Part shown: one piece after another, positions 1-5,662 of the stretch
How the letters are laid out: each line of letters opens with the position of its first letter
Position numbering within the stretch: the stretch's first letter is position 1
NCBI GenBank assembly: GCA_003218935.1
Contig: QHPA01000188.1
Span: 1-9,436 of the forward strand
Reading direction: 5' to 3'
DNA: 9,436 nt
Origin: Verrucomicrobiota bacterium
Lineage (GTDB): Bacteria; Verrucomicrobiota; Verrucomicrobiia; Limisphaerales; AV2
Notes under the pieces: generated by a model
What the model saw: the letters and a program-made list of their open reading frames with translations, nothing else
Told to the model about the DNA's origin: nothing
Database searches by the model: none
Position numbers and translations under genes: made by a program

Positions 1-350
1 TGGCCGATACAACCGTCCAACAGCTTCTGCATCAAACGTGGCAGGAAACGATTGCGTGGCTGGTCGGCGATTACCTGATTATGCCCGACCACCTTCACTT
101 ATTCTGCGCTCCACGAGATTTGGCGTTCACAATTGAACAATGGATCACTTACTGGAAGCGCGAGTTTGGGCGCAATCATGGCCGCGCGGAGTGGCGCTTT
201 CAATCGCGTGGCTGGCATCACCGGCTGCGCGAGGACAAGGATTACTCAGACAAATGGCTTTATGTTCAGGAGAATCCTCTCCGAAAGAACCTCGTCACTC
301 GCATTGAGGATTGGCCCTATAAAGGCCGTGTGCACGATGTTCGATGGTGA
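1..350 (+). CDS. REP-associated tyrosine transposase (RAYT), copy 1, 5' end outside window
   Basis: C-terminal 115 residues of an HUH/Y1-type single-strand transposase; the first complete codon is at 3-5 and the stop is TGA at 348-350. The HUH metal-binding motif MPDHLHLF begins at 81. The probable nucleophilic tyrosine lies in the YVQENP motif at about 261-278. The protein ends in EDWPYKGRVHDVRW. Enzymes of this family cut and join single-stranded DNA at REP hairpins. The DNA matches 644-993 of copy 2 with four substitutions (317, 335, 338, 339), only one of which changes a residue (V for I near the C-terminus). Nothing inside the visible part is broken, so truncation is by the window edge only. 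Whether its start is intact cannot be seen. Confidence 0.85.
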   Translation, partial: ADTTVQQLLHQTWQETIAWLVGDYLIMPDHLHLFCAPRDLAFTIEQWITYWKREFGRNHGRAEWRFQSRGWHHRLREDKDYSDKWLYVQENPLRKNLVTRIEDWPYKGRVHDVRW

Positions 351-379
351 AGGGTTCTCAGCTTGCAAAGCCCTTTGTT

Positions 380-500
380 GGTGGGGCGAGACTCCGTCGA
401 GCCCTGACTCAGCCCTGAAAGGGCGAAAGAAAGTCAGGGTTCGAGAGGACTCTCACCCCACCAGTTTTGAAGTTTGGGCTCGACGGAGTCTCGCCCCACC
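380..500. repeat. REP-like palindrome cluster 1, GGTGGGGCGAG family
   Basis: Three related arms are visible. The plus-oriented arm at 380-404 (GGTGGGGCGAG at its start) is the perfect reverse complement of 476-500. A third, diverged minus-oriented arm lies at 432-462, and CCCTGACT (402-409) pairs with AGTCAGGG (432-439). A small GCCCTGAAAGGGC hairpin sits at 412-424. The position directly behind a RAYT gene is typical of REP/BIME elements that such transposases recognise. It may also act as a transcript-end structure, but no T-tract follows. Confidence 0.85.
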
Positions 501-519
501 AAATAACAAAGAAGAAAGC

Positions 520-993
520 ATGAACTGTGATGCGCCATTTTCAGAACCGGGGCGCAAGAATCCATCTTCAGGCGCGCATATTCAATTGGGGCGCCCCAAT
601 TTTTTTCTCCTCACAGTCAATACAGAGCATCGTGAGCCTTGGCTGGCCGATACAACCGTCCAACAGCTTCTGCATCAAACGTGGCAGGAAACGATTGCGT
701 GGCTGGTCGGCGATTACCTGATTATGCCCGACCACCTTCACTTATTCTGCGCTCCACGAGATTTGGCGTTCACAATTGAACAATGGATCACTTACTGGAA
801 GCGCGAGTTTGGGCGCAATCATGGCCGCGCGGAGTGGCGCTTTCAATCGCGTGGCTGGCATCACCGGCTGCGCGAGGACAAGGATTACTCAGACAAATGG
901 CTTTATGTTCAGGAGAATCCTCTCCGAAAGAACCTCGTCACTCGCATTGAGGATTGGCCTTATAAAGGCCGTGTGCATGACATTCGATGGTGA
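520..993 (+). CDS. REP-associated tyrosine transposase (RAYT), copy 2, intact
   Basis: Complete 157-residue HUH/Y1 transposase, in the usual RAYT size range. The start is the ATG at 520, preceded by a purine-rich AAGAAAG that could serve as a weak ribosome site. Motifs: an N-terminal beta-strand region (about residues 26-34, PNFFLLTVN), the HUH motif MPDHLHLF at 69-76 with metal-ligand histidines 72 and 74, the basic/aromatic block YWKREFGR at 92-99, and the probable catalytic tyrosine 129 in YVQENP. The tail EDWPYKGRVHDIRW fits a RAYT subfamily. It is inferred to nick REP hairpins as single-stranded DNA; REP clusters lie on both sides. The frame is open upstream through the REP cluster into copy 1, but in a different frame from the copy 1 gene, so the two do not form a fusion. 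Base composition looks less GC-rich than the metabolic genes. It looks functional, since all recognisable motifs are present. Confidence 0.88.
   Translation: MNCDAPFSEPGRKNPSSGAHIQLGRPNFFLLTVNTEHREPWLADTTVQQLLHQTWQETIAWLVGDYLIMPDHLHLFCAPRDLAFTIEQWITYWKREFGRNHGRAEWRFQSRGWHHRLREDKDYSDKWLYVQENPLRKNLVTRIEDWPYKGRVHDIRW
584..606 (+). terminator. Intrinsic-terminator-like palindrome inside the transposase gene
   Basis: The 18-base perfect palindrome AATTGGGGCGCCCCAATT (584-601) can fold as a 7-bp stem with a GCGC loop. It runs straight into a T-tract ending at 606. It lies in codons 22-29 of the intact transposase. Bacterial intrinsic terminators have this form. IS200-family elements are known to carry 5' hairpins that stop read-through transcription, so a similar damping role is inferred here. 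The coding sequence alone could also have produced it. Confidence 0.45.
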
Positions 994-1147
994 AGGGTTC
1001 TCAGCTTGCAAAAGCCCTTTGTTGGTGGGGCGAGACTCCGTCGAGCCCTGACTGAGCCCTGAAAGGGCAAAAGAAAAGTCAGGGTTCGAGAGGACTCTCA
1101 CCCCACCAGGTTTGAAATTAGGGCTCGACGGAGTCTCGCCCCACCAA
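644..1147 (+). repeat. Tandem direct repeat, copy 2
   Basis: Second copy of the repeat at 1-502. Relative to copy 1 there is one extra A after the stop codon and a second extra A in the A-rich linker of the REP cluster. Stem arms are conserved while loops and linkers differ. Confidence 0.95.
1024..1145. repeat. REP-like palindrome cluster 2, GGTGGGGCGAG family
   Basis: Same architecture as the cluster at 380-500. The plus arm at 1024-1048 is the perfect reverse complement of 1121-1145, and a diverged arm lies at 1077-1107. It ends 35 bases before the ATG of the downstream oxidoreductase, so a transcript reading through from the transposase would carry this hairpin in the leader. Confidence 0.85.
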
Positions 1148-1180
1148 CAAATTCGTCGCCGACTGCCTCTCAAAGAGATT

Positions 1181-2257
1181 ATGGGCCAGACCTACAAAGT
1201 TATCGTCGTTGGCATGGGCAAGCGCGGCCTACACCACGCCACATTCTTCAAAGCCAATCCGCGTTTCGAGTTGATCGGCATTTCCAGCCGTGACCCGGCG
1301 CGCCTCCAAAGCGCTCTGAGCAAGCTGGGCAACGTGCCTTCCAGTGGCGACGCCCGCGCGTTCGCCCGGTCAGCAAAGCCGGACGTCTTCTGCTTTTGCA
1401 CACCGCCGAACGTGCGCCTGGAACTGATCAAGCTCGGCATCGCGTGCGGCGCGAAGTTGATCGCGTTCGAGAAACCCGTCGCCCTCACGAGCAAGGAGTT
1501 GTTCGAGATGCGGAACCGCATTCGCAAAGCCGGCATCAAGGCCGTGGTGAGCCACCAGCATCGTTACGGTGTCCACTATCGCAAGGTGAAGGAGATCATA
1601 GCCAGCGGCGCGCTCGGCCGCGTGCACACTGTCTATGGCACCGCCACCGGCTGGATGACGCACATGCTCTCCCATGTCATCGACTACACCTGCTGGTTCA
1701 ACAACTACACGCCTGCCACTTGGGTCATGGCCCAGGCCGCCGGCCGGTCCAAGTTCACCAGCAGTCATCCGTCCCCCGACTACATCGCCGGCTTTGTGCA
1801 ATTCGCCGACGGTGTGCGCGGCATCTACGAGTGCGGCGCGGGCGCGCCCGACCAGCCTGAAGTCGCCAAATGGTGGGGCAAAAACCGCATGGGCGCGCAA
1901 GGCACGGAAGGTTTCGCGGAGGTCCTCACCAATGGCGGCTGGCGCGCGGTGACGAAGAGCGGCGGGTACCAGAGCGGCGAAGGCGCGATGAACTACGACC
2001 TCGACATGCCGCCCTACATCCAGGAGATGGCCGATTGGCTGGACGACGATCGCAAGGCGCACCCGTGCAATTTCGAAAGCGCCTGTCAGGGCGCGGAGAT
2101 CATGCTCGCGTTGCAGCGCTCCGCGGCCGAAGGCGGCCAGGTCGGTTTGCCGCTCAGGGCCGGCGCCGACGAACAGGCAACGCTCAGGGCCAAAGTGCCG
2201 GATCGCCCGGTGCTCGCGTCATGTGAGGAGAATCGGAAAGAGTTTGGACTCGCCTGA
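1181..2257 (+). CDS. Gfo/Idh/MocA-family NAD(P)-dependent oxidoreductase
   Basis: A 358-residue cytoplasmic dehydrogenase of normal family length. The N-terminal Rossmann fold shows YKVIVVGMGKRGLHH (residues 5-19) with the G-x-G-x-x-G turn. EKP at 97-99 is the family motif whose lysine sits near the nicotinamide. The C-terminal domain has SHVIDY (164-169), with His165 and Asp168 in the usual H-x-x-D catalytic position, and ends in a helical segment around 278-315. The family oxidises or reduces sugars, inositols and related polyols; the substrate cannot be assigned. The ATG at 1181 is chosen because it precedes the first beta-strand by a few residues and has AAAGAGA upstream. A longer in-frame start at 1112 would encode REP palindrome sequence and is unlikely. 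The two NagB-like genes downstream on the same strand suggest amino-sugar or sugar-phosphate metabolism. Confidence 0.88.
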   Translation: MGQTYKVIVVGMGKRGLHHATFFKANPRFELIGISSRDPARLQSALSKLGNVPSSGDARAFARSAKPDVFCFCTPPNVRLELIKLGIACGAKLIAFEKPVALTSKELFEMRNRIRKAGIKAVVSHQHRYGVHYRKVKEIIASGALGRVHTVYGTATGWMTHMLSHVIDYTCWFNNYTPATWVMAQAAGRSKFTSSHPSPDYIAGFVQFADGVRGIYECGAGAPDQPEVAKWWGKNRMGAQGTEGFAEVLTNGGWRAVTKSGGYQSGEGAMNYDLDMPPYIQEMADWLDDDRKAHPCNFESACQGAEIMLALQRSAAEGGQVGLPLRAGADEQATLRAKVPDRPVLASCEENRKEFGLA

Positions 2258-2282
2258 AATAGCTGCGGAGCGACGAGAGGCC

Positions 2283-2300
2283 CCACGGCGTCAGCCGTGG
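2283..2300. repeat. Short perfect stem-loop
   Basis: CCACGGC at 2283-2289 pairs with GCCGTGG at 2294-2300 around a GTCA loop, 26 bases after the oxidoreductase stop codon. Outer CC/GG pairing can extend it. There is no T-tract, so it is either a dispersed palindrome or a weak 3'-end stabiliser. Confidence 0.5.
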
Positions 2301-2383
2301 ATTGGGGTGTTAGGAATCTCTGATCCCTTCGTCCCGCTGTTACTGTACTCCCCTCGCCGACTTCGATCTCGTTAGATGCGATG

Positions 2384-2408
2384 GCGGCTTTCTCCCGAAA
2401 GCCGCTAC
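2384..2408 (-). repeat. REP-like hairpin with GTAG head
   Basis: A perfect 9-bp stem (GCGGCTTTC 2384-2392 with GAAAGCCGC 2397-2405) closes a TCCC loop. Read on the minus strand, the stem is preceded by GTAG (2405-2408) within GGCGTAGCGGC. The same head, GGCGTAGCGGC, starts the much longer palindrome at 4545-4620. A GTAG or GGAG tetranucleotide at the foot of the hairpin is the known RAYT recognition mark in other REP families. Confidence 0.55.
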
Positions 2409-2447
2409 GCCTTTTGGGGGCGGTCGCCAAATCCCGTGATTTATTTC

Positions 2448-2477
2448 TTCGTGTCCATTCGTGTTCATTCGTGGTTA
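2448..2477 (+). repeat. Three tandem degenerate decamers (TTCGTGTCCA type)
   Basis: Three consecutive 10-base units, TTCGTGTCCA, TTCGTGTTCA and TTCGTGGTTA, end 10 bases before the GTG start of the next gene. The unit order, with a final GTGGTT variant, is the same as at 5842-5871. The repeat therefore forms most of the immediate leader of the NagB-like gene. Confidence 0.8.
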
Positions 2478-2487
2478 ACTCCGCTCC

Positions 2488-3282
2488 GTGGAAGTCATCA
2501 TTCGACCGAACGCCGATGCCGCCGCCGCGTTGGTGGCGCGGATCATCGCCAAGGAACTGCGCGCGAATCCGCACCTGGTGCTGGGCCTGGCGACCGGACG
2601 CACGATGGAGTCGGTTTACCGGGTGCTAGTGCAGATGCATCGGAAAGAAGGGCTCGATTTCTCGCTCTGCAGCACCTTCAACCTGGACGAATACGTCGGC
2701 CTGGCGCCGGACGATCCGCACTCGTACCGGCATTGCATGAACGAGCATCTGTTTCAACGCGTGAATGTGGAACCGCGCAACACGCATTTGCCGAATGGCC
2801 AGGCGCCCGACCTCGAGGCTGAGTGCCGAAGTTATGAAGCTGCCATCGCCAAATTCGGCGGCATCGACCTCCAACTGCTCGGCATCGGTCGCGCCGGCCA
2901 CATCGGGTTCAATGAACCGCTGTCAGCTTTCAAGTCCCGCACGCGCGTGAAGGCGCTCGCGCCGCTGACACTGGAACAGAACGCCGAATTTTTTGGCGGC
3001 GCAAATGAAGTCCCGCGTCGCGCCATCACGATGGGCGTGGGCACGATTCTGGAATCGCGCCGCTGCCTGTTGCTCGCGACCGGGGAGGAGAAGGCGGAGA
3101 TCATTGCGAAAGCGGTGGAAGGGCCGATCACTTCCATGATTTCGGCGACGGCGCTGCAACTGCACGCGCGCTGCACCGTCGTGGTGGACAAAGCGGCCGC
3201 GAGTCGATTGGAAGGCTCGGAATATTACCGGCGCATTTTCGCCACCGAGCCGGAGTGGGAAGAATTTCGCGACCTGGAATGA
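2488..3282 (+). CDS. nagB: Glucosamine-6-phosphate deaminase-like protein (NagB family), paralog 1
   Basis: 264 residues, close to the 266 of E. coli NagB and collinear with it throughout. NagB converts glucosamine-6-phosphate to fructose-6-phosphate and ammonia in the cytoplasm. Visible motifs: phosphate-binding LGLATGRT (32-39), FNLDEYVG (64-71) with the active-site Asp67, LPNGQAPDLEAECRSYE (101-117), GIGRAGHIGFNEP (132-144) with His138 and Glu143, and SRTRV (150-154). The position equal to E. coli Asp141 is Ala136 here; other family members have Asp, Asn or small residues there, so activity is uncertain but not excluded. The start is GTG at 2488, because the protein then begins MEVII as NagB proteins commonly do; there is no clear Shine-Dalgarno site, and a decamer repeat lies just upstream. 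A second, diverged NagB-like gene follows on the same strand after 221 bases. Confidence 0.85.
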   Translation: MEVIIRPNADAAAALVARIIAKELRANPHLVLGLATGRTMESVYRVLVQMHRKEGLDFSLCSTFNLDEYVGLAPDDPHSYRHCMNEHLFQRVNVEPRNTHLPNGQAPDLEAECRSYEAAIAKFGGIDLQLLGIGRAGHIGFNEPLSAFKSRTRVKALAPLTLEQNAEFFGGANEVPRRAITMGVGTILESRRCLLLATGEEKAEIIAKAVEGPITSMISATALQLHARCTVVVDKAAASRLEGSEYYRRIFATEPEWEEFRDLE

Positions 3283-3352
3283 AACGATTGGAGCGCCGAG
3301 AATTGCTCGGGCGTGAATGACAGACCAGAAGCAGTTTTATTGGTCGAAGCTT

Positions 3353-3423
3353 GGTGGGGCGAGGCTCCTGACGAGCCTGTGAAATCCATGAGGAACGCGG
3401 CTCGCGAGGACGCTCGCCCCACC
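3353..3423. repeat. REP-like inverted repeat without transposase, GGTGGGGCGAG family
   Basis: Arms at 3353-3377 and 3399-3423 start and end with GGTGGGGCGAG/CTCGCCCCACC and close on GAGCC/GGCTC, as in the RAYT-linked clusters. The middle of each arm differs. It sits alone between the two NagB-like genes, which fits a non-autonomous copy moved in trans by a RAYT. Confidence 0.75.
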
Positions 3424-3455
3424 TTATGAGCCCCGTTCTGGCCTCCTCAACGATT

Positions 3456-3474
3456 CGCGGAGCAATGCTCCGCG
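3456..3474. repeat. Perfect 8-bp stem-loop upstream of second NagB-like gene
   Basis: CGCGGAGC (3456-3463) pairs with GCTCCGCG (3467-3474) over an AAT loop, ending 29 bases before the start codon. It is either another dispersed palindrome family or a leader hairpin. There is no T-tract. Confidence 0.5.
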
Positions 3475-3503
3475 CTCCTTGGGAATGGCGCATCTGAAAG
3501 ACT

Positions 3504-4274
3504 ATGGCTCAGCCGATTAAAAACTTTGTCGCCGATTCGCTCCGCGTGCGCGTTTATGCGACGCAGGATGACCTCGTGCAGGGCGCCGCGCGCGAGGTGC
3601 AGAGCTATCTCCAGCAGGTGTTCCTGGCGCAGAGCTGCGCGGCGGCCGTGCTGGCCACCGGCAATTCGCAAATCAAATTTCTGGAACAGTTGGTCAGGCT
3701 CGGTGGCGTGGACTGGTCCAAAGTCACGCTCTTTCACATGGACGAGTATCTCGGCATTTCCGCGGATCATCCGGCCAGTTTTCGGCGCTGCCTGCGGGAG
3801 CGGGTCGCCCAACTCGTGAACCCGAAGGTTTTCCAGTACCTGGAAGGAGACGCGCTGCTGCCGATCAAGGAATGCGAACGCTACGCCCAACTCCTGCGCG
3901 CGCAGCAAATCGATCTCTGCTGCCTCGGCATCGGCGAGAACGGGCACGTGGCTTTCAACGACCCGGCGGTGGCGGATTTCAACGACAATCGCTCGGTTAA
4001 AATCGTGAAGCTCGACGACGCCTGCAAACTGCAACAGGTGGGCGAAGGGCATTTTCCTGACGCGGAATCCGTTCCATCCTATGCTCTAACGCTGACGATT
4101 CCCGCGCTCTGCGCGGCCAAGAAGATGATTTGCATTGTGCCGGAGAAACGCAAAGCCAAGGCTGTCAAGGCGGCGTTGCAAGGGCCGATCAGCACCGCCT
4201 GCCCGGCGTCCCTCCTGCGGAAACAGGCGCACTGCCTGTTGTTCCTCGATGCGGAGTCAGCGAGCCTTCTGTGA
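3504..4274 (+). CDS. NagB-family sugar-phosphate deaminase/isomerase-like protein, paralog 2
   Basis: 256 residues of the NagB/SugE (glucosamine-6-phosphate deaminase or 6-phosphogluconolactonase) fold. Motifs: VLATGNSQ (49-56) for phosphate binding, LFHMDEYLG (76-84) with Asp80, LGIGENGHVAFNDP (141-154) with Asn146 and His148, and AALQGPIS (223-230). Asp153 replaces the glutamate found in the FNEP motif of paralog 1, a pattern seen in NagB-like subfamilies separate from classical NagB. ATG at 3504 is preceded by GAAAG at a usable distance. The two paralogs share motifs but are strongly diverged, so this is an old duplication or separate acquisition, and they probably differ in substrate. The precise reaction is not established; an amino-sugar phosphate is the best guess. 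Confidence 0.8.
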   Translation: MAQPIKNFVADSLRVRVYATQDDLVQGAAREVQSYLQQVFLAQSCAAAVLATGNSQIKFLEQLVRLGGVDWSKVTLFHMDEYLGISADHPASFRRCLRERVAQLVNPKVFQYLEGDALLPIKECERYAQLLRAQQIDLCCLGIGENGHVAFNDPAVADFNDNRSVKIVKLDDACKLQQVGEGHFPDAESVPSYALTLTIPALCAAKKMICIVPEKRKAKAVKAALQGPISTACPASLLRKQAHCLLFLDAESASLL

Positions 4275-4391
4275 ACCGCCGCATCCCGCCGCGCGGACTT
4301 CAAAGCGTTCACCGATGACGCTCGCCTTCACCCAGGCCGTCTCCCCCCAGGGAGAGATTTTCCCGCATCAAAACTTCGCGCCGTGTGCCCC

Positions 4392-4498
4392 TGAACCGTA
4401 GCAGCCGACGTGAGGAGGCTCTGGCTCAATTCCGCGTTCCGCACTTCGCACTCCACATTTGAAAGTGAGCCTCACGTCGGCTGCGACGAGCTTCATGG
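4392..4498. repeat. Palindrome cassette 1 of 3
   Basis: The outer frame is TGAACC (4392-4397) and TTCATGG (4492-4498). The core is a perfect 14-bp inverted repeat, GCAGCCGACGTGAG (4401-4414) against 4471-4484, which extends past a 3-base bulge to GGCTC/GAGCC. GTAG at 4398-4401 forms a REP-type head. The ~50-base interior is pyrimidine-rich with TTCCGC/TTCGC near-repeats. Confidence 0.75.
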
Positions 4499-4535
4499 AA
4501 AGTTTCCTTTCGCTTTTGCGCACGCATTGGGGCAA

Positions 4536-4636
4536 TGAACCCTGGCGTAGCGGCGTCTCGGCAGAGCGCCGCAATTCGTGAGAACAACAGCCAGCGGCGC
4601 TCTGCCGAGACGCCGCTACGGGGAGGCGGTTCATGG
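4536..4636. repeat. Palindrome cassette 2 of 3
   Basis: The outer frame is ATGAACC (4535-4541) and GGTTCATGG (4628-4636). The core is a perfect 27-bp inverted repeat, 4546-4572 against 4594-4620, separated by 21 bases. Both ends carry GTAG heads pointing inward (4547-4550 and the complement of 4616-4619). A perfect stem of this length is strong evidence for a conserved element rather than chance. Confidence 0.85.
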
Positions 4637-4672
4637 GGAGCCTCCACGGTCCTTGTCCGCGCATTGGGACCA

Positions 4673-4758
4673 TGAACCAGATTGGCGCCCCTCTCCCTGC
4701 CCTCTCCCCGCAAAGCGGGGAGAGGGTGGCCGAAGGCCGGGAGAGGGGCGGTTCATGG
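4673..4758. repeat. Palindrome cassette 3 of 3, overlaps the end of the TIM-barrel gene
   Basis: The outer frame is CCATGAACC (4670-4678) and GGTTCATGG (4750-4758), exact reverse complements. The core has an 11-bp outer stem (4686-4696 with 4740-4750) and an inner 12-bp stem, CCCTCTCCCCGC (4700-4711) with 4715-4726, around an AAA loop. The minus-strand gene's stop codon (4753-4755) lies inside the right frame. The inner hairpin could end transcription from both sides, although no T-run follows. Confidence 0.8.
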
Positions 4759-5652
4759 AAAGGGCGAGCCAACAACTGTTTTGACTCCCTTGATCAACTG
4801 CTCCAGCCGCCGACCGTATTCGACGAAGTTCTTGCCGGTCTCGGCGTCGGAAGCTTTGGAATTGGCGTCGTGGAAGACGACGACCATGTGCGGTTCGATG
4901 GAGATGCCGCCGTCGTAGCCGCGCGCGAAGGCATCTTTGAGGATATCGCGCACGCGGCCCTGGCCTTCACCGGGCCAGTTGTAATCCGCGTCGTTTTTCG
5001 CCAGGTTCCAAGTGGCGTCCTTGACGTGAATGTGTACGACTTGGTCGCGCACGTGTTCCCAGAATTCCCAGGCGTCCTGGCGCGGCCACGGCTTTGGCTT
5101 GCTGCGGTCGGGATTGAACACGGGGTTCGCGGTGTCGAAAACCCACTTGAGACCGGCCACTTTGTCGAGCAGTTCGAGGGCGTGCTTCCAGCTCATGCCG
5201 CCGTAGTTCATGCAGTTTTCGTGTACCGGTGTGATGCCGGCGTCCAGGAACATCTTCGTCACCTCGCGCACGCGGTCGAACACGACGGGCGGGATACGGT
5301 CGTCGTCATCCTTGGGCTTGAAGCTCATCACGCGGACGAATTTCGCGCCGAGGCGCTTCATGCGCGGAATGCAGCGCTTCACTTCGACGAGCGTCACGTC
5401 CCACGGCGTCTCGACTGTCTTCGTCCAGTTCATGATCGTCGAGCCGAAGCAGTAAACACCGATGGTGTTCTCCTTCAGCTTCTGCTCGACGAGGTCGAAA
5501 GCTTTGTCGGGAATATCGTGGAGGTTCGCCTTGGGGAAGCCCGGCACTTCGACGCCTCGCGCTTCGATGTGTTTCCAGCCGAGTTTCTTCGTCGCCGCGA
5601 TTTGCGCGTCGATGGTGTTGCCCGCTTCGTCGCCAATGCCAGTAAGAATCAT
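4753..5652 (-). CDS. Sugar phosphate isomerase/epimerase-like TIM barrel (xylose isomerase-like)
   Basis: 299 residues, the usual length for this AP-endonuclease-2/xylose-isomerase-like superfamily. It begins MILTGIGDEAGNTIDAQ, and the first strand and helix lead to KHIEARG (27-33). Probable divalent-metal ligands at the strand ends: Glu145 in PVHENCMNYGG, Asp173 in WVFDTANP, His207/His209 in VVHIHVKD, and Glu253 in GISIEPHM. The family isomerises or epimerises keto-sugars and inositol derivatives in the cytoplasm; the substrate is unknown. The start is the ATG at 5652, with no strong ribosome site. The last codons run into palindrome cassette 3, which supplies the stop. It lies 221 bases behind a Gfo/Idh/MocA gene on the same strand, a common pairing in sugar and inositol catabolic loci. 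The spacer repeat may separate the transcripts. Confidence 0.87.
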   Translation of the reverse strand: MILTGIGDEAGNTIDAQIAATKKLGWKHIEARGVEVPGFPKANLHDIPDKAFDLVEQKLKENTIGVYCFGSTIMNWTKTVETPWDVTLVEVKRCIPRMKRLGAKFVRVMSFKPKDDDDRIPPVVFDRVREVTKMFLDAGITPVHENCMNYGGMSWKHALELLDKVAGLKWVFDTANPVFNPDRSKPKPWPRQDAWEFWEHVRDQVVHIHVKDATWNLAKNDADYNWPGEGQGRVRDILKDAFARGYDGGISIEPHMVVVFHDANSKASDAETGKNFVEYGRRLEQLIKGVKTVVGSPFP

Positions 5653-5662
5653 ATTTTCAATT

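Larger units (their letters stand above)
1..502 (+). repeat. Tandem direct repeat, copy 1 (RAYT plus REP cluster)
   Basis: This stretch is repeated at 644-1147. Positions 1-316 are identical to 644-959. The remaining part carries about nine substitutions and two single-base indels. The unit length is about 643-645 bases. The left boundary of copy 1 lies outside the window. Confidence 0.95.
4275..4752. other. Convergent spacer of 478 bases
   Basis: It lies between the stop codons of the second NagB-like gene (plus) and the TIM-barrel gene (minus). The first ~115 bases show no gene or structure that I can support. From about 4392 to 4758 the spacer is filled by three consecutive palindromic cassettes listed separately, joined by two ~33-base linkers that both end in CGCATTGGG. 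No convincing coding region is present. Confidence 0.7.

Noticed and set aside
133..993. 286-residue open frame covering the end of copy 1 and all of copy 2
   Set aside because: Before position 520 it reads copy 1 out of frame with its transposase and then translates the REP palindromes. Only the part from 520 is the real gene.
1112..1180. Upstream in-frame start for the oxidoreductase
   Set aside because: It would add 23 residues encoded by the REP arm before the Rossmann strand. The family normally starts a few residues before this strand, as with ATG at 1181.
1370..2062. 230-residue minus-strand open frame
   Set aside because: It is antisense to the oxidoreductase, has composition typical of a GC-rich shadow frame, and shows no recognisable motif.
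3447..4052. 201-residue minus-strand open frame
   Set aside because: It is antisense to the second NagB-like gene, whose motifs are clear.
4700..4726. Classical rho-independent terminator
   Set aside because: The hairpin is strong, but no T-run follows on either strand, so it is listed as part of a repeat cassette and only possibly as a terminator.
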